Assembly: GCA_964035545.1 (NCBI GenBank)
Contig: OZ037773.1
Coordinates: forward strand, 739,751 to 803,750
DNA length: 64,000 nt
Reading direction: 5' to 3'
DNA from: Bugula neritina
Taxonomy: Eukaryota; Bryozoa; Gymnolaemata; Cheilostomatida; Bugulidae
This document shows, one piece after another, positions 39,138-50,530 of this stretch. The first letter of the stretch is position 1. The number at the start of each line of letters is the position of its first letter. Made by a program: the position numbers and the translations under genes. Under the pieces are notes generated by a model. It saw nothing but the letters and a program-made list of their open reading frames with translations, ran no database searches and was not told the DNA's origin.

Positions 39138-40564
39138 TTGCCTCTATTTAAAAAATACCGGTCAAAAGACATAAAATACTTACCGGTTCTGCTACGGTCT
39201 TCGCGATTAGTTCAAGTCGTAATGGTTACACTTCGACACTACGTAGGAAAACAATCGTTTGTAATTTACAATAATTGGTGGAGCGTGAACAATTGAATGA
39301 TTTGTAATAAACAGAATCAGTGGCACGGTCTGCAAATAAGATGTTGATTATTATTGGATGATAACATGCTGTTTTCAGCCAATGAGTAGCAATCCGAAAC
39401 GTCGATTTGCGAGCTAATAATACAATCGCCGTCTCTATGGCGACAAACATTTGAAACGAACCCAAAAAAATTATCTTACTCGCCCAGCTATTTGTAAATG
39501 ACAACTCCCAGCTTGCTTGCGTCGACTGGCTACTGAAGTTTTATAGCAGAGGAAACCTACCAGTGCTGCACTTCTAATCACCGTGTACAAGGAAAACTTT
39601 GAGAATAATAGCTGGTCCTAAAAAGTTCTATAATATGTGACATCAATGCCTGTAAAGTTAAACACAATATCATGAGCTAATTGAGACTGTATGCAGGACA
39701 TCCTTCTAATGTGGCACTTATAAGTATTGTCTACTGAATTATCTCAGTGCAGTAAGATCTGTTTGAATGTTGCTAAGGAATACTTTTACGTCTCTGTGCA
39801 ATATGAGACTCGGCCTGCACAAACTTAGGTACAGTATCTGATTGGCTAGTTTTTCAGTGCCCTAACAGCAATTATAAAGGTAGTTGCTAAGGAATGGCAT
39901 GCTTGTTGCTAAGGAATAGCATTTTAGTTGCTAAGGAGGAACAGCTGGTTAGTTGGAGAGAAATGACACTTGATAAAGCAACAAATAATGCCAGAAAACT
40001 AATTCACATTTAGATCACAGGTGTCAAATTTTTTCAGTGCAAGGACCACTGAAATGGAATATTTCAGTGATGAAGACCACTTTGCAAAATACCCGTATAT
40101 ATGGAGCTGAAGGCTACAGCATCAACACTTGCAAATTAATTTATTCCAAATTCCTATGCATCATTACACAATGAAGTTCTAATAATTACTGCAGGCTTCA
40201 TGCTTTGTATCATGTATGTAAATAATGCATTCAAAAGGTGGTTTTTCTAATCTAATTCATATATGATGTGAAACAAAATGTCATTTGTCACATAAATGTA
40301 GGCTGGGGGGAGGGGCGCATCCGGCTCTGGGGCTGCTGCTAGATAGCCCTGATTTGGACGGAGAAAGTGGGAGTTTCTGGTGAGGCGTACGAAAAGACAG
40401 AGAAGATTTGTGTATTCAAGTTGATGTAAATAATGAAAACTAATGCTAAGTGAACTGTACGGACACATCTTATGTGAGAGATATGGATGATTAGGTATGA
40501 AGTTATGGCCCATATAAGTATAACATCAGTAACATGATGTATAGCATAATAATATATATAACAT
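39138..40564. other. stretch without a supported gene; clustered GTTGCTAAGG motifs
   Basis: Four copies of GTTGCTAAGG lie at 39769, 39883, 39905 and 39927, three of them within 57 bp. The word resembles an RFX X-box half-site (GTTGC). No exon was recognised; a sequence of somewhat higher complexity at 39170-39560 might be a promoter region. Confidence 0.35.
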
Positions 40565-40795
40565 ATAGCACAAAATTATATACAATCTGTAGAGAATATA
40601 TAGCACAATATTTACAATATGTAGAGAATATATAGCACAATATTTACAATATGTAGAGAATATATAGCACAATATTTACAATATGTAGAGAATATATAGC
40701 ACAATATTTACAATATGTAGAGAATATATAGCACAATATGTAGAGAATATATAGCACAATATGTAGAGAATATATAGCACAATTTGTAAGAGTTA
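40565..40795. repeat. 32/23-bp minisatellite
   Basis: About eight units of AGAGAATATATAGCACAATA followed by TTTACAATATGT or the shorter TGT, so units of about 32 and 23 bp occur together. Confidence 0.9.
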
Positions 40796-40945
40796 TAGTA
40801 TACATATGAAGTTCTATATATTTTGCATAAGATGTGCAATGTGAAAAGACATTGTGCTGTAAAACATGTGTAAAAATATACAGGAAACAATTCAACACAC
40901 CAGCATGTAAAATAATTGTAAAGAGAGAAAGTCAAATAACAATAT

Positions 40946-41148
40946 AAGGTGTAATCTGTAGCAGAATAGATCTTCCAGGAGGTATAATCTAGAGCACAGC
41001 CACAGCCAACACCCAAACCCAGCCGGATGATACTACAGTTGGTTCAGGTGTTGAAAGTGGTGGCCGTCTAGTGTGAGTCCCACCACTGGCATTCATGAGA
41101 ATGATGGCGCGGTTGCTTTGGTCCCCACACTGTCTAGCCGGGAAAGAG
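40946..41148 (-). repeat. 203-bp inverted repeat, left arm, with GPI-like ORF tail
   Basis: The reverse complement of this segment matches 43814-44016 at about 98% over the first 165 bp, less beyond. On the - strand the shared open frame encodes FPARQCGDQSNRAIILMNAS, then THTRRPPLSTPEPTV, and ends in a short hydrophobic stretch, WVWVLAVAVL, before the stop. A hydrophobic C-terminus after a small-residue region resembles a GPI-anchor signal. No upstream exons are recognised. Confidence 0.7.
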
Positions 41149-42446
41149 AGTTTTTGGTCTCCTAAATAGGAGAGCCAAATACGAAGTATGCTATTTCAAA
41201 ATTATCCACGTGATCATTTCCGAAGAAAGCATGATACGATGCCAGAGGTGCTGCTGTTGATATAGCAACAACTTCTGCCAAAGGGTGCCGAGTAGTAGAG
41301 GTACTAGCCAACAGTGACTAGCAAAGCCCTGGCTACTGCTTATATACCCATACTGTGTGTGCAAGTTAGTTGATAACAGTTACGTAGTGATGGTGCAATA
41401 TGAGTTTATTAGACTGAGTTCTCATTTAACTAGCACACTGTTACTGGGACACACCCTCAACCTATCCACCTTACATTACACAATGCACATTATAATCTCC
41501 TAATCAATAGCTGTAAGGGTCAAACAATAGACACAAACTTAGCCTTGGAGCATACATACAGTTACTTGATAACTTTGAGGACTGTTCTAATAGGTCCCAG
41601 TTTGTAAATGCAAAGGAGTTCAGAACTGGGCTAGATATTGATAAGCCACTGTATCTCGTATCAGCAATTTGCTGAGCTCAGCAAAATGCTATCACACCTC
41701 TTTCCTGTTATTCACAGCCCCTCCATGTCATCTACAGCTGAATAAACCCTAAGTTGTAAATTATTATGCATTACAAAATGCATGTATTTAACTTACTATA
41801 TGATATTCCACTGAAATTCATATTATATAATATATGCTGTGCTCTGTAGCAAAACACCTGCACAGCTGTTAGGAAAGAAGAAAAATATAATGACTAAACC
41901 AAACCAGAAGTTTGCAAATAATATAAAGCAAGAAAATACTTCACCAAAGAACTTTTTTCTACAGAATACTTGTGTTATTTCTCTGACATTAAGATCCAGT
42001 GGACATACTAGTCAATACAAGATCTTCCCTTAGCTTGACAGCAGCTGTGTTTTAGGTGTGACTTTTTCATGATAGAGACAGACAGATGCTTCAACACAAG
42101 AACTAAGGCTAATTGAAAGAGAAGACAATTTTATACCGACCTCAGGGTGATTGCTACTCAGCTGTATTGTTGACAAGCTAATCACATTAGAGTATGCCTT
42201 TGTGCAATAGTGGAGAAATTCCAACAGCCAAAGACCCAAGTTGTTTAATTTTTTTACAAAGATTGGTTTGGAACGTGGTCTAAAATTCTTGCGGGGAGGG
42301 GGGGAATAACGTTGTTTGCTACAACTTTATTACTAGCTCAGAGTACGCCAATATCCCTTTACTTATTTACCTTCAACACTCTAAACATACCTCCATCACT
42401 TTACACACCTTTATCACTTGACATTTGTGTCCTGGGTGGGTACTAG
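41149..42446. other. stretch without a supported gene
   Basis: Sequence between the inverted-repeat arms; no exon recognised before the candidate exons at 42.4-42.9 kb. Confidence 0.45.
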
Positions 42447-42823
42447 AAATACAACTAGGGGACAATACCCATCTACCCATCTCAGTACGACTACAGCCAG
42501 TTCACAACACAGATACAGACAGAAGTTGGAACGGCAGTTTGAGTCTAATTCAACTCAGCTCAATCGCAGGCCATTCTATCCACTGAGAGCCAGTGACCAA
42601 TCTGCGATGAGCAGTGCTTACACTGAAGAGGTAGAAAAAGCATGTGAGTGGGTGAGTGCGCTACAATAATACGTATTACTAGTTAAACACAACTAGTACT
42701 ATCAATATTTGTGTTGGATAACACCAACTATTATTTTCAACTGTCAATTCATAATGAGATGATGCCTAGTTTATCTTGCAGAAAACATTTGAAAACATGT
42801 ACAAGATTACAACAAGTTTTTGA
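42447..42823 (+). CDS. possible two-exon coding fragment, unrecognised
   Basis: Two candidate exons have good splice sites: 42447-42651 (acceptor TACTAG|A, donor TGG|GTGAGTG) and one starting at 42782 (acceptor TCTTGCAG|A). In phase, the first gives a polar 68-residue segment ending AYTEEVEKACEW, and the second adds KTFENMYKITTSF and a stop at 42823. A strong donor at 42888 (CAGAG|GTAAGC) suggests a different frame may be used in the second exon, so the model is uncertain. No family is recognised. Confidence 0.25.
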
Positions 42824-43813
42824 AACGAAAAACTCTGTAGCTGTAGTGAAGTTCAGTTACTACAAAAACTCGTTTGGTAAAACAGAGGTAAGCCTGGCAA
42901 GCAATAGACTGACCACCTAGCTTAATGCAGCCTAGTTTCCTACTATATTTTAATCACATAAAAAGGAGGTAATGAAGTAATAGAAAAATCTTCATAGAGA
43001 GAATAACTAGGTTGAACTGAGATGGATAAATGGGCAACAAGTGTAAAGCATACGGTTGGTTTACCATCAGCCAGGATACTCTGGAATTAATATGAATAAC
43101 AGAAGCCTATGCTGTATTCATGTTGAAAATAAATGGAGTGCATGACATATCCACAGTATAATTCTCCCATCATCCGATATTATAGACTTGCTACCCACAC
43201 TAAGACTTGGAGTGAAATTAGAAAATTCATTGAACTTTACTGGGTTTAAAATACTTGACCTCAATTATGTAAACGTTCAAAGGACATGGCTGAAGCTGAA
43301 ACATGTTCTTTAGAGAGATGATACAATCCCCTAAACATCTGTGTGATGAAACGTACCAACCATTTTTTGTGTTATAAAGAGATAGTCATCATGGTGGCAT
43401 TACATCATACACCATACTTTTTCAGCCAAGTTGGAAATTCCCACATATAACGTCATGTTAATTATGGCTTATAAAAATAGAGTGACTGAGTAGTAATTTG
43501 TTTAGATATGATGCAATAGTATGCAATGTTATCAAACATTCTAGAACAAAACAACCAGCCAATCAGAAACCAACAAATAAGCTACTGCATTATATAAAGG
43601 AGAAACCAACCTATTATCTTTGTTCAATTCGCTTTTTGCATTCCCATATTGTGGGTAGCCAGTACTCTATCAACAGTATGGCTGCCTACCAATACCACCT
43701 TTATTTCTTCGGAAATCCCATGCGTAGTGAAACATACAAATAACATCTGTGAGATTGGATCTCTTATCAAAGGGACCAACTCTTGAGTTTTGTCACGTCT
43801 CAAATCTCAACCC
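42824..43813. other. stretch without a supported gene
   Basis: Rest of the spacer between the inverted-repeat arms. It contains only short frames without recognisable domains. Confidence 0.45.
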
Positions 43814-44016
43814 CTCTTTCCCGGCTAGACAGTGTGGGGACCAAAACAACCGCGCCATCATTCTCATGAATGCCAGTGGTGGGACTCACACTAGACGGCC
43901 ACCACTTTCAACACCTGAACCAACTGTGGTATCATCCAGCTGGGTTTGGGTGTTGGCTGTGGCTGTGCTCTAGATTACATTTGCTGGGAGATCTATTCTG
44001 CTACAGATTACACCTT
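43814..44016 (+). repeat. 203-bp inverted repeat, right arm
   Basis: Partner of 40946-41148. The same frame is open on the + strand, with two amino-acid changes (S/N and G/S) and one silent change across the coding part, and the same hydrophobic ending and stop. Confidence 0.7.
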
Positions 44017-44439
44017 CTGAGAGATCTACGGTATCTACTCCACTACAGATTACATCTTGATAGGTGGTAAGTATATTGGGTAACTTGGTAGAACTTAATT
44101 AAAGTTCTGCATTTCCACAACTTTCTAACTAACCTCTAAATTGAATGAACTTCTGGCTTTACATCAAAATTCTAAATGCATTGATGCGAAATAATTTTGA
44201 AAAATGAAATGTTGTAAATATTTTCTTTCTGTTTACTAGAGAAATTGATTGCTAAGACTTTAGTTGAAAGTAAATTAGCACAGTACTAAGGATACATGAT
44301 AAAGTTCTAGATAATAAATTATTACTCTTAGGGTACTCTGTTTTGTGCTAAAGATGAGGCAAACATTGCAAAAGTTGCTCCACACAGTAAAAGCTTTATC
44401 TTGCAATGTAAATAATAAATTTTTAAGTAGCTAACTCAC

Positions 44440-46626
44440 CATGACTGTTTATCGAAGTGATAAGTTTAATCCCGACATGTGCGTGATTGTGACTCATCAG
44501 AATGATGTTGAATCTTTCCTGTTCCTCTGGGTTGATCTTCAGTAGTCCTCTGTTAACATTACTCAGTGCCTAGTAGTTATACACTGTATTATGAGAATAG
44601 TTACTACTACTCTGTACCTAGTAGTTATACACTGTATTATGGGAATAGTTACTACTCAGTATCTAGTAGTTATATACTGTATTATGAGAATAGTTGCTAC
44701 TACTCAGTATCTAGTAGTTAAATACTGTATTATGGGAATAGTTACTACTACCCAGTACCTAGTAGTTATACACTGTATTATGAGAATAGTTACTACTCAG
44801 TGCCTAGTAGTTATACACTGTATTATGGGAATAGTTACTACTCAGTATCTAGTAGTTATATACTGTATTATGAGAATAGTTACTACTACTCAGTATCTAG
44901 TAGTTATACACTGTATTATGAGAATAGTTACTACTACTCAGTGCCTAGTAGTTATATACTGTATTATGAGAATAGTTACTACTACTCAGTACCTAGTAGT
45001 AATATACTGTATCTACGAATAACACAAAATAAAATTGAGTAATGACTATAATAACAGCAACAGATGAGCCAAAATCTAGAACTAATTGGAGACATCATGT
45101 GCTCAATAATTTACTGTACAACCAAATGTTTTCGGTGCACAACTCTGAAAAGGTATCTAGCTGATGGCTAAGATGCTCCTGAATATCGTAATAAAATATA
45201 ACATTCAAGTAATTAGGCCGTCTTGCTAGCAGAGTACATACTGTATATTCCTGTACAGGCAGCTGCTATTAAGATTATCAAAAAGGATACTTTAATACAG
45301 TTAGAGTTACCTGAGTCTTACAGTTAGCCTGGACACAATGGCAGGCTTATTCTACAATGTAGGTACTGAGCATTATGTTTTGATTGGTTTTAAATTGAAC
45401 GCTCTATATAGTAAAGAAAACCAGAATTCTGTGCTTATGGTTCACAATTGTCCCTCTGTTAAAAAGATTACCTGTATGAAAGTGAAGGCAGATCCAGGTG
45501 GGAAGGGAGTTGTCTCATCTTTGATAATTCTGTCGAGATACTGGTTGAATGTGGGCTCGGTCGTCCAATCATAATCTATTCCGGTATCAAACAGGCAGCT
45601 GCTAGACACAGCTATGTTCACCGCTTTAGTTGGATCCCGCCCCTGCAATGTCAGCCAGATGCGTCTACAGTCCCATTATTGTAGTTACTAAGTTACTAAA
45701 TCTAGGGTGATGACTAAATGGGTTTGACGACCTCAAAATGTCATTGACTGAACACTGAGAATATTGCATATAAACACCAATTAAATTCCTCAAAAAAACA
45801 CACGATACGCTACGGAAACAACTGCTCCAATTTATCGTCACAGAACACAAAGTTACATAACAATTGAAAAAATTAATTATTATAAAAAATCTCTTCGCTT
45901 GTATATAAAATAAGAATAATATTCTTGCAGTGGTTTTCAAGCAGCCATGATTCACACGAGCTCTGGTTGACTTATTTGTTTTTAATATTTTGTTTAATCT
46001 ACATTGCTAAGTCATACCCCTCATTGGCTCATTCACACTTACCGTACCATAGGCCATAACGTAAAATAACAGCCATTTTTAATGTGACCGGACTGAAAAT
46101 TTCAAAGTCCGCTATTAGGTATGATCTATGACACTTCATTGGACAATTACATCCAATGAGTTGACGCAAAAGTTTTGCCGTCCAATAGGAGCCCGCCGCA
46201 ACTTATTTGAATCAAGCAGTGTTTGATCCTACCGTACCGCGACGCCGTACAGGAAGCTAAGGTATTTGTAAAAATGGCTGATATTTGCTGTTACGGCGTA
46301 CGATACGGTAAGTGTGAATGAGAGGATAACCTTCAAGCTGTATTACAGGCAAATAATTTGCCATACTTTTAACATATATAAGAGCAAACTATAGAATGTT
46401 GAGAACATACCGGCTGCAAAGACAAGGTGTCCAAAGTTGACGATTTATGAGTAGCAAAAGCCTGTATTTTATCGTTTTGAGTAGAGCTGTTACTATTCAA
46501 GCTAGTGGAGCTTAGAGTCAGAGGAGTTGTTAATGGTTGTATAACAGCTTTAGATGTGGCAGAAACCTCTTCAGGAATGCTGTCGACTTGATCATCTATT
46601 TTACGTTTACTTCGACGAGAAGCCAT
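44440..46626 (-). CDS. NT5C1A: cytosolic 5'-nucleotidase 1 (5' exons only)
   Basis: Three - strand exons join in phase: 46626-46411 (ATG, 72 codons, Ser/Thr-rich leader MASRRSKRKIDDQVDS), 45642-45472 (57 codons) and 44569-44440 (43 codons plus one base). Exon 2 encodes DPTKAVNIAVSSSCLFDTG and TPFPPGSAFTFIQ, and exon 3 ALSNVNRGLLKINPEEQERF followed by NIILMSHNHAHVGIKLITSI, which match the N-terminal half of the NT5C1A/NT5C1B family. These enzymes hydrolyse AMP to adenosine in the cytosol. The rest of the domain (beginning with the family's IERFC-x-TGG segment) was searched for at lower coordinates on the - strand and not found. The gene may be truncated or the later exons too diverged or distant. 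NT5C1A versus NT5C1B cannot be decided. Confidence 0.85.
44570..45015. repeat. minisatellite in NT5C1 intron 2 that repeats the splice acceptor
   Basis: About ten units of roughly 45-49 bp. On the - strand each unit contains a variant of ACTACTAG|GCACTGAGTA, which is the exon 3 acceptor and its first exon bases. The array thus appears to have grown from the intron-exon junction. Confidence 0.88.
46028..46322. mobile_element. MITE-like inverted-repeat element in NT5C1 intron 1
   Basis: A 19-bp perfect terminal inverted repeat (CTCATTCACACTTACCGTA at 46028-46046 and its complement at 46304-46322) bounds a 295-bp element. Weaker inverted similarity continues inward for some 35 bp (CAGCCATTTTTA near both ends). 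No ORF. Its right end is about 90 bp from NT5C1 exon 1. Confidence 0.7.
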
Positions 46627-46989
46627 TGTTGGAGTCCTTATTTAATTCTACTAAGAGTTATGAATGCAAAGTTAACAGGAGAATAACCAAAGTAGGGAGC
46701 ATAGATTATCAGATTTAAAAAAGTATGCACAATCTTGCCATAGTTCTAAACTTAAATAAACAGCAATAGTTACTTTTTTGTCATTTAGAAAGAGTACAAG
46801 AGGGAATTAAATAATTTTATTTCAAATAACATCTGTGTGAGGCACCATAAATTCTAGAAATATTACTTCCTCTTCAATAGCCAGCATAACATACGAGATT
46901 TTCAGATACTACACATTGAGATAAGAACTTGAGCTAACCATTTGCACGCATGCAAGCACACATGCACGCAGATGGGCTCGTTTTATGAC

Positions 46990-47645
46990 ACCCTTCATCG
47001 AGAGTATTAACAAAGTTCACTGTAGCCTCTTCGCTGGCTTGCAAAAGTTTAAGCTGTAGCTCAATACGAGCATCACTGATCCCACATCTCCCTTAAAAGT
47101 TAGCAAAAAACCTAATGGCTTGGGTTTGGAAATGTTCACTTTGGTGTGTTTGCATATCCAAGAATAGGTCTGCATAGATTAATTAATTTTGCTTAGGCGA
47201 GAGCCTTGTAGACCACATGTTTAATACAGCCAATACTTTGCTTGCATTGTTGACTTCAGATGCCATATGTCTGTCAAACTTTAGATTGAACTACATGATT
47301 GCATTAAGAAATTTAGCTTTTTCAGCTGCTTTGAGGGAACCGTTGTCAGATTTTTATAGATGGGAAAGGCTAGTAGTTTTACCAAATATGATCACTTCGC
47401 AACCATCAGCGTTAATGGTATTTTCTATACAAGTAGCCAGCTTTAAAGTGATTCTAGGTTTGTCCTAATTGCTTGGCTTTGTACTTTGTTGTCAACCTCA
47501 GCATATAAAAGTATGTCGTCTGCATATAGGCTGACTTGATGTAACAGCTTGGAAAAGATCATTGATGTAAATTAGAAAAAAGTGTTGGCCGAGGACTGTC
47601 CTTTGAGGGACTCCAGATGTTACAACTAGTTCAGAGGATTCAGTC
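46990..47645 (-). pseudogene. CR1/L2-like reverse-transcriptase relic
   Basis: On the - strand a decayed frame reads VVTSGVPQRTVLGQHFF, then after a frame change SLYADDILLYAEVDNK, matching reverse-transcriptase motifs B and C. Further - strand sequence down to about 46990 resembles the following thumb region. The 5' part is absent and stops are present, so it is a 5'-truncated dead copy. Confidence 0.75.
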
Positions 47646-50270
47646 CCTTTAATTATGACTGTCATTATCATCATCGTTCTTACTCTAATCGTTGAGTGAA
47701 TGTGATTGCAATTTGCATGACTGGTTACAATTTACATTAGTCATTATCATTATAATTACAGCGTACTGCGTAGTGATGATTAAAATTTAAAGTTACTGCA
47801 AATGATTAGATCAAGATAGACCTATAGTTATAGTAATAGTTATAATCATAATGAGTATCGTTATTATTAACATTATTAAATATTATAATCATTTAATTTT
47901 ATTTATTATTAATAATATTAATAATATTACTCTAATATTAGATTTAGAGTCATAGAGTTGTTATGATTATGACTATAATATTATTATCAAATTCACTAAT
48001 CATAATTATATTGATCAACCATTAAGGATTAATCCTTATAATAATTATTATGATTATTCATTTAATCATTAATCCTAATCATAATGATAACGACTAATTA
48101 ATGTCAATGACTATGAGTAACATTTTAAAGTTTAAGTTTATAATTATCATTAAACAAAATATCACAAGTGTATACAGTAACAATTACGCATATTTCATAT
48201 TTTCGATCAACTTTAAGACAGCACCCGGCTAGCACTAAATGAAAAATCTTACCCTCATACTCACAAGTTCAAGCCCCTATAATTTATAATAATCGCAATG
48301 TTCGGCAAAAAATCTGCATAAACATCGTAGGCATCCAGGTTATTTTGATAAAATCAATTACTGTTAATTAAAAGATCATACTTTTTTAGTTGCATTCACA
48401 AAATATATACAAAAAATCTCAACTCAATATACCAGAAAAAATGAATTAAAATATATGTGTTAATAGCACTGAGATTGACGTGACCGTGGCACATGAAAAA
48501 TCTGAAAGAAGAGTTGTCTTCTATTTTTCTATATTAATATATAGAGCTTGTCGTGAAAATGAAGATTTTTTTAAAAAAATATTGTGATCCTCTGGTAACT
48601 TCCTGAATTTAGAAAATTAACTCATATATTTCTTTTCATGTGGACAACAGCTCACTTTTTTTTAAATTTATTTTGAAGCTCTTTTCGTAAAAAATAATCA
48701 AAAGTAAAAAATCCAAAATTTTTACAAATTGGTTCGGGGCTTGACGTGAAAGGCATTTGGACGAAGATGTCAAGGTCACCATTAATAAATTTATTTTATC
48801 ACAATTCACAATACTGCACAGAAAGTTAATGAAGTGGGCTGAAAATTAGGTTGCTAGCATATTCATATTGATATGCATTATATTGATTGTTACAGTATTA
48901 TTTTTTAAATGTGTTTTGTTATCAGTTATGTTTAACTTCTTTATAGAGCTGCTGTTAGACTAAGAGTAAGACATAATATTAGCAACAATGAATGATTCAA
49001 TGATAATATTAATAATTAATATCACTTTAATATTAAATTAAAATTATTATTAAATTGAAATTCACGGTGACGTATCACTATCACTATGAGTATGAGTATC
49101 GTGCAAATTAATTATGAGTATGAGTATCACTATGACATTAACTCAATCAGTGATTGACTATTACTATGAATATGACTGTGCATAACTCAATGAGAATATC
49201 AATATGAATATGGCTTCTAATTCTTGTAACTTTTGACTATCACTATGATGATGCTGATAGTGATAATCACTGCCAGCCCAAGTATCATACTCATAGTGAT
49301 ACTATTACTATTGTCTTTTAGTATTAATAACTAGTATTACTATTAGTACAACTACTAGTACTGTACTAGTATTACTCATAGTTCTGATAATGATGGAGAT
49401 AATAGTTTTAAAAGTTCTACTTCTACTTTTATAGTAACTGTGAACTAGATTGTATATGTTGAACTCTACTCATTTTTTACTACTAATGCTAATACTAATA
49501 GTAATAGTAATACTAATAATAGTTATAGTTGTTATAATGATAGTAATACTAATAGTAATAATAACTATTTCAATTTGATAATTTATGTTTTACAACAGCA
49601 TTATCGCTTATCAATTACATTGGTTCATAATATGATTATTTTAATTTTGCTTTGTGTGTTTTTTCATGTTGTAAATTTAAGTTCGTATGGTTATTTAATG
49701 AACTAGAGAACTAGCCAAATGTTATGTACCGATTGCAATAATTTACTATAAACTCAGTGAAATTTAAAACCTAATTGATATTACTATGACATTGATTGTA
49801 CAGAGGTAGCTAAAATATACATTAAATTACCAATAATTTTAACTCGCCAATACACTATGAGTAGAACAGTCAAATGCAATGATAGAAAATTAATTAGTCA
49901 TAGCAGCCCGTTGCTTGAGGAACATTGAGCTACAGGTCTAAAATGATTTAGTTTTGTGATCCCTTATATAACAAAATAATTTTTTTTAAACTGGTTTAAT
50001 ACTTTTATTATAAACACGCTTATCAAAGTAACATGTTTTTGATGTATATTCTATTAAAAAAGCAATCACATCAGGTTTTCAATTTGTATGTTGTACAAAG
50101 TTTATTATGATGACAAGTTACTAAATTATATGGTTCAGCTTTGTAAAGTAAAGCTGATAAAATAAATACAATTATGTAATTGTTTTACTGCTATATATTA
50201 AATTTAAATGAGTTGAATAATATCCTAGTGCATTGAATTAGATATTTTTTTTAGCTTTGGTACACCTGTT
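47646..50270. repeat. degenerate AT hexamer tracts and gene-less AT-rich DNA
   Basis: Tracts of ATAATGATA/AGTATT/ACTATT-like words at 47640-48120 and 48960-49580, separated by unique AT-rich DNA. No coding exon was recognised. Confidence 0.65.
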
Positions 50271-50301
50271 TGTTATAGGCTAACATTCCACCAATAGAAG
50301 A

Positions 50302-50530
50302 ATGGTGCAAGTAGAAGAAAGTTCAGGTGCAGAAAGCTAAGGAGCAGTCAGAATGCTGCCAGAGTTGTGAAGAGGCACTTGAAAAAGCTGAATTTCAATA
50401 ATGACATGAGATTCGTAACAGATCACCCTGGTGTAATTGAACTGACATGGCCAGCAGAGTTCTCGAAGTCACATACAACAGCTATTTACATCATCATGGT
50501 TAGCTTAAATGTAATTCCTATATCAGTCTC
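50302..50530 (+). other. isolated coding-like segment, unrecognised
   Basis: A + strand frame open after a TAG at 50296 encodes a basic stretch (RKLRSSQNAARVVKRHLKKL) followed by RFVTDHPGVIELTWPAEF. The codon choice and the F-V-T-D-H-P-G segment look protein-like against the AT-rich surroundings, but no acceptor, donor or neighbouring exon gives a gene model. I do not recognise a family with confidence. Confidence 0.3.

Noticed and set aside
44591-45042. + strand ORFs of 80-143 aa
   Set aside because: They come from the NT5C1 intron 2 minisatellite read in antisense.
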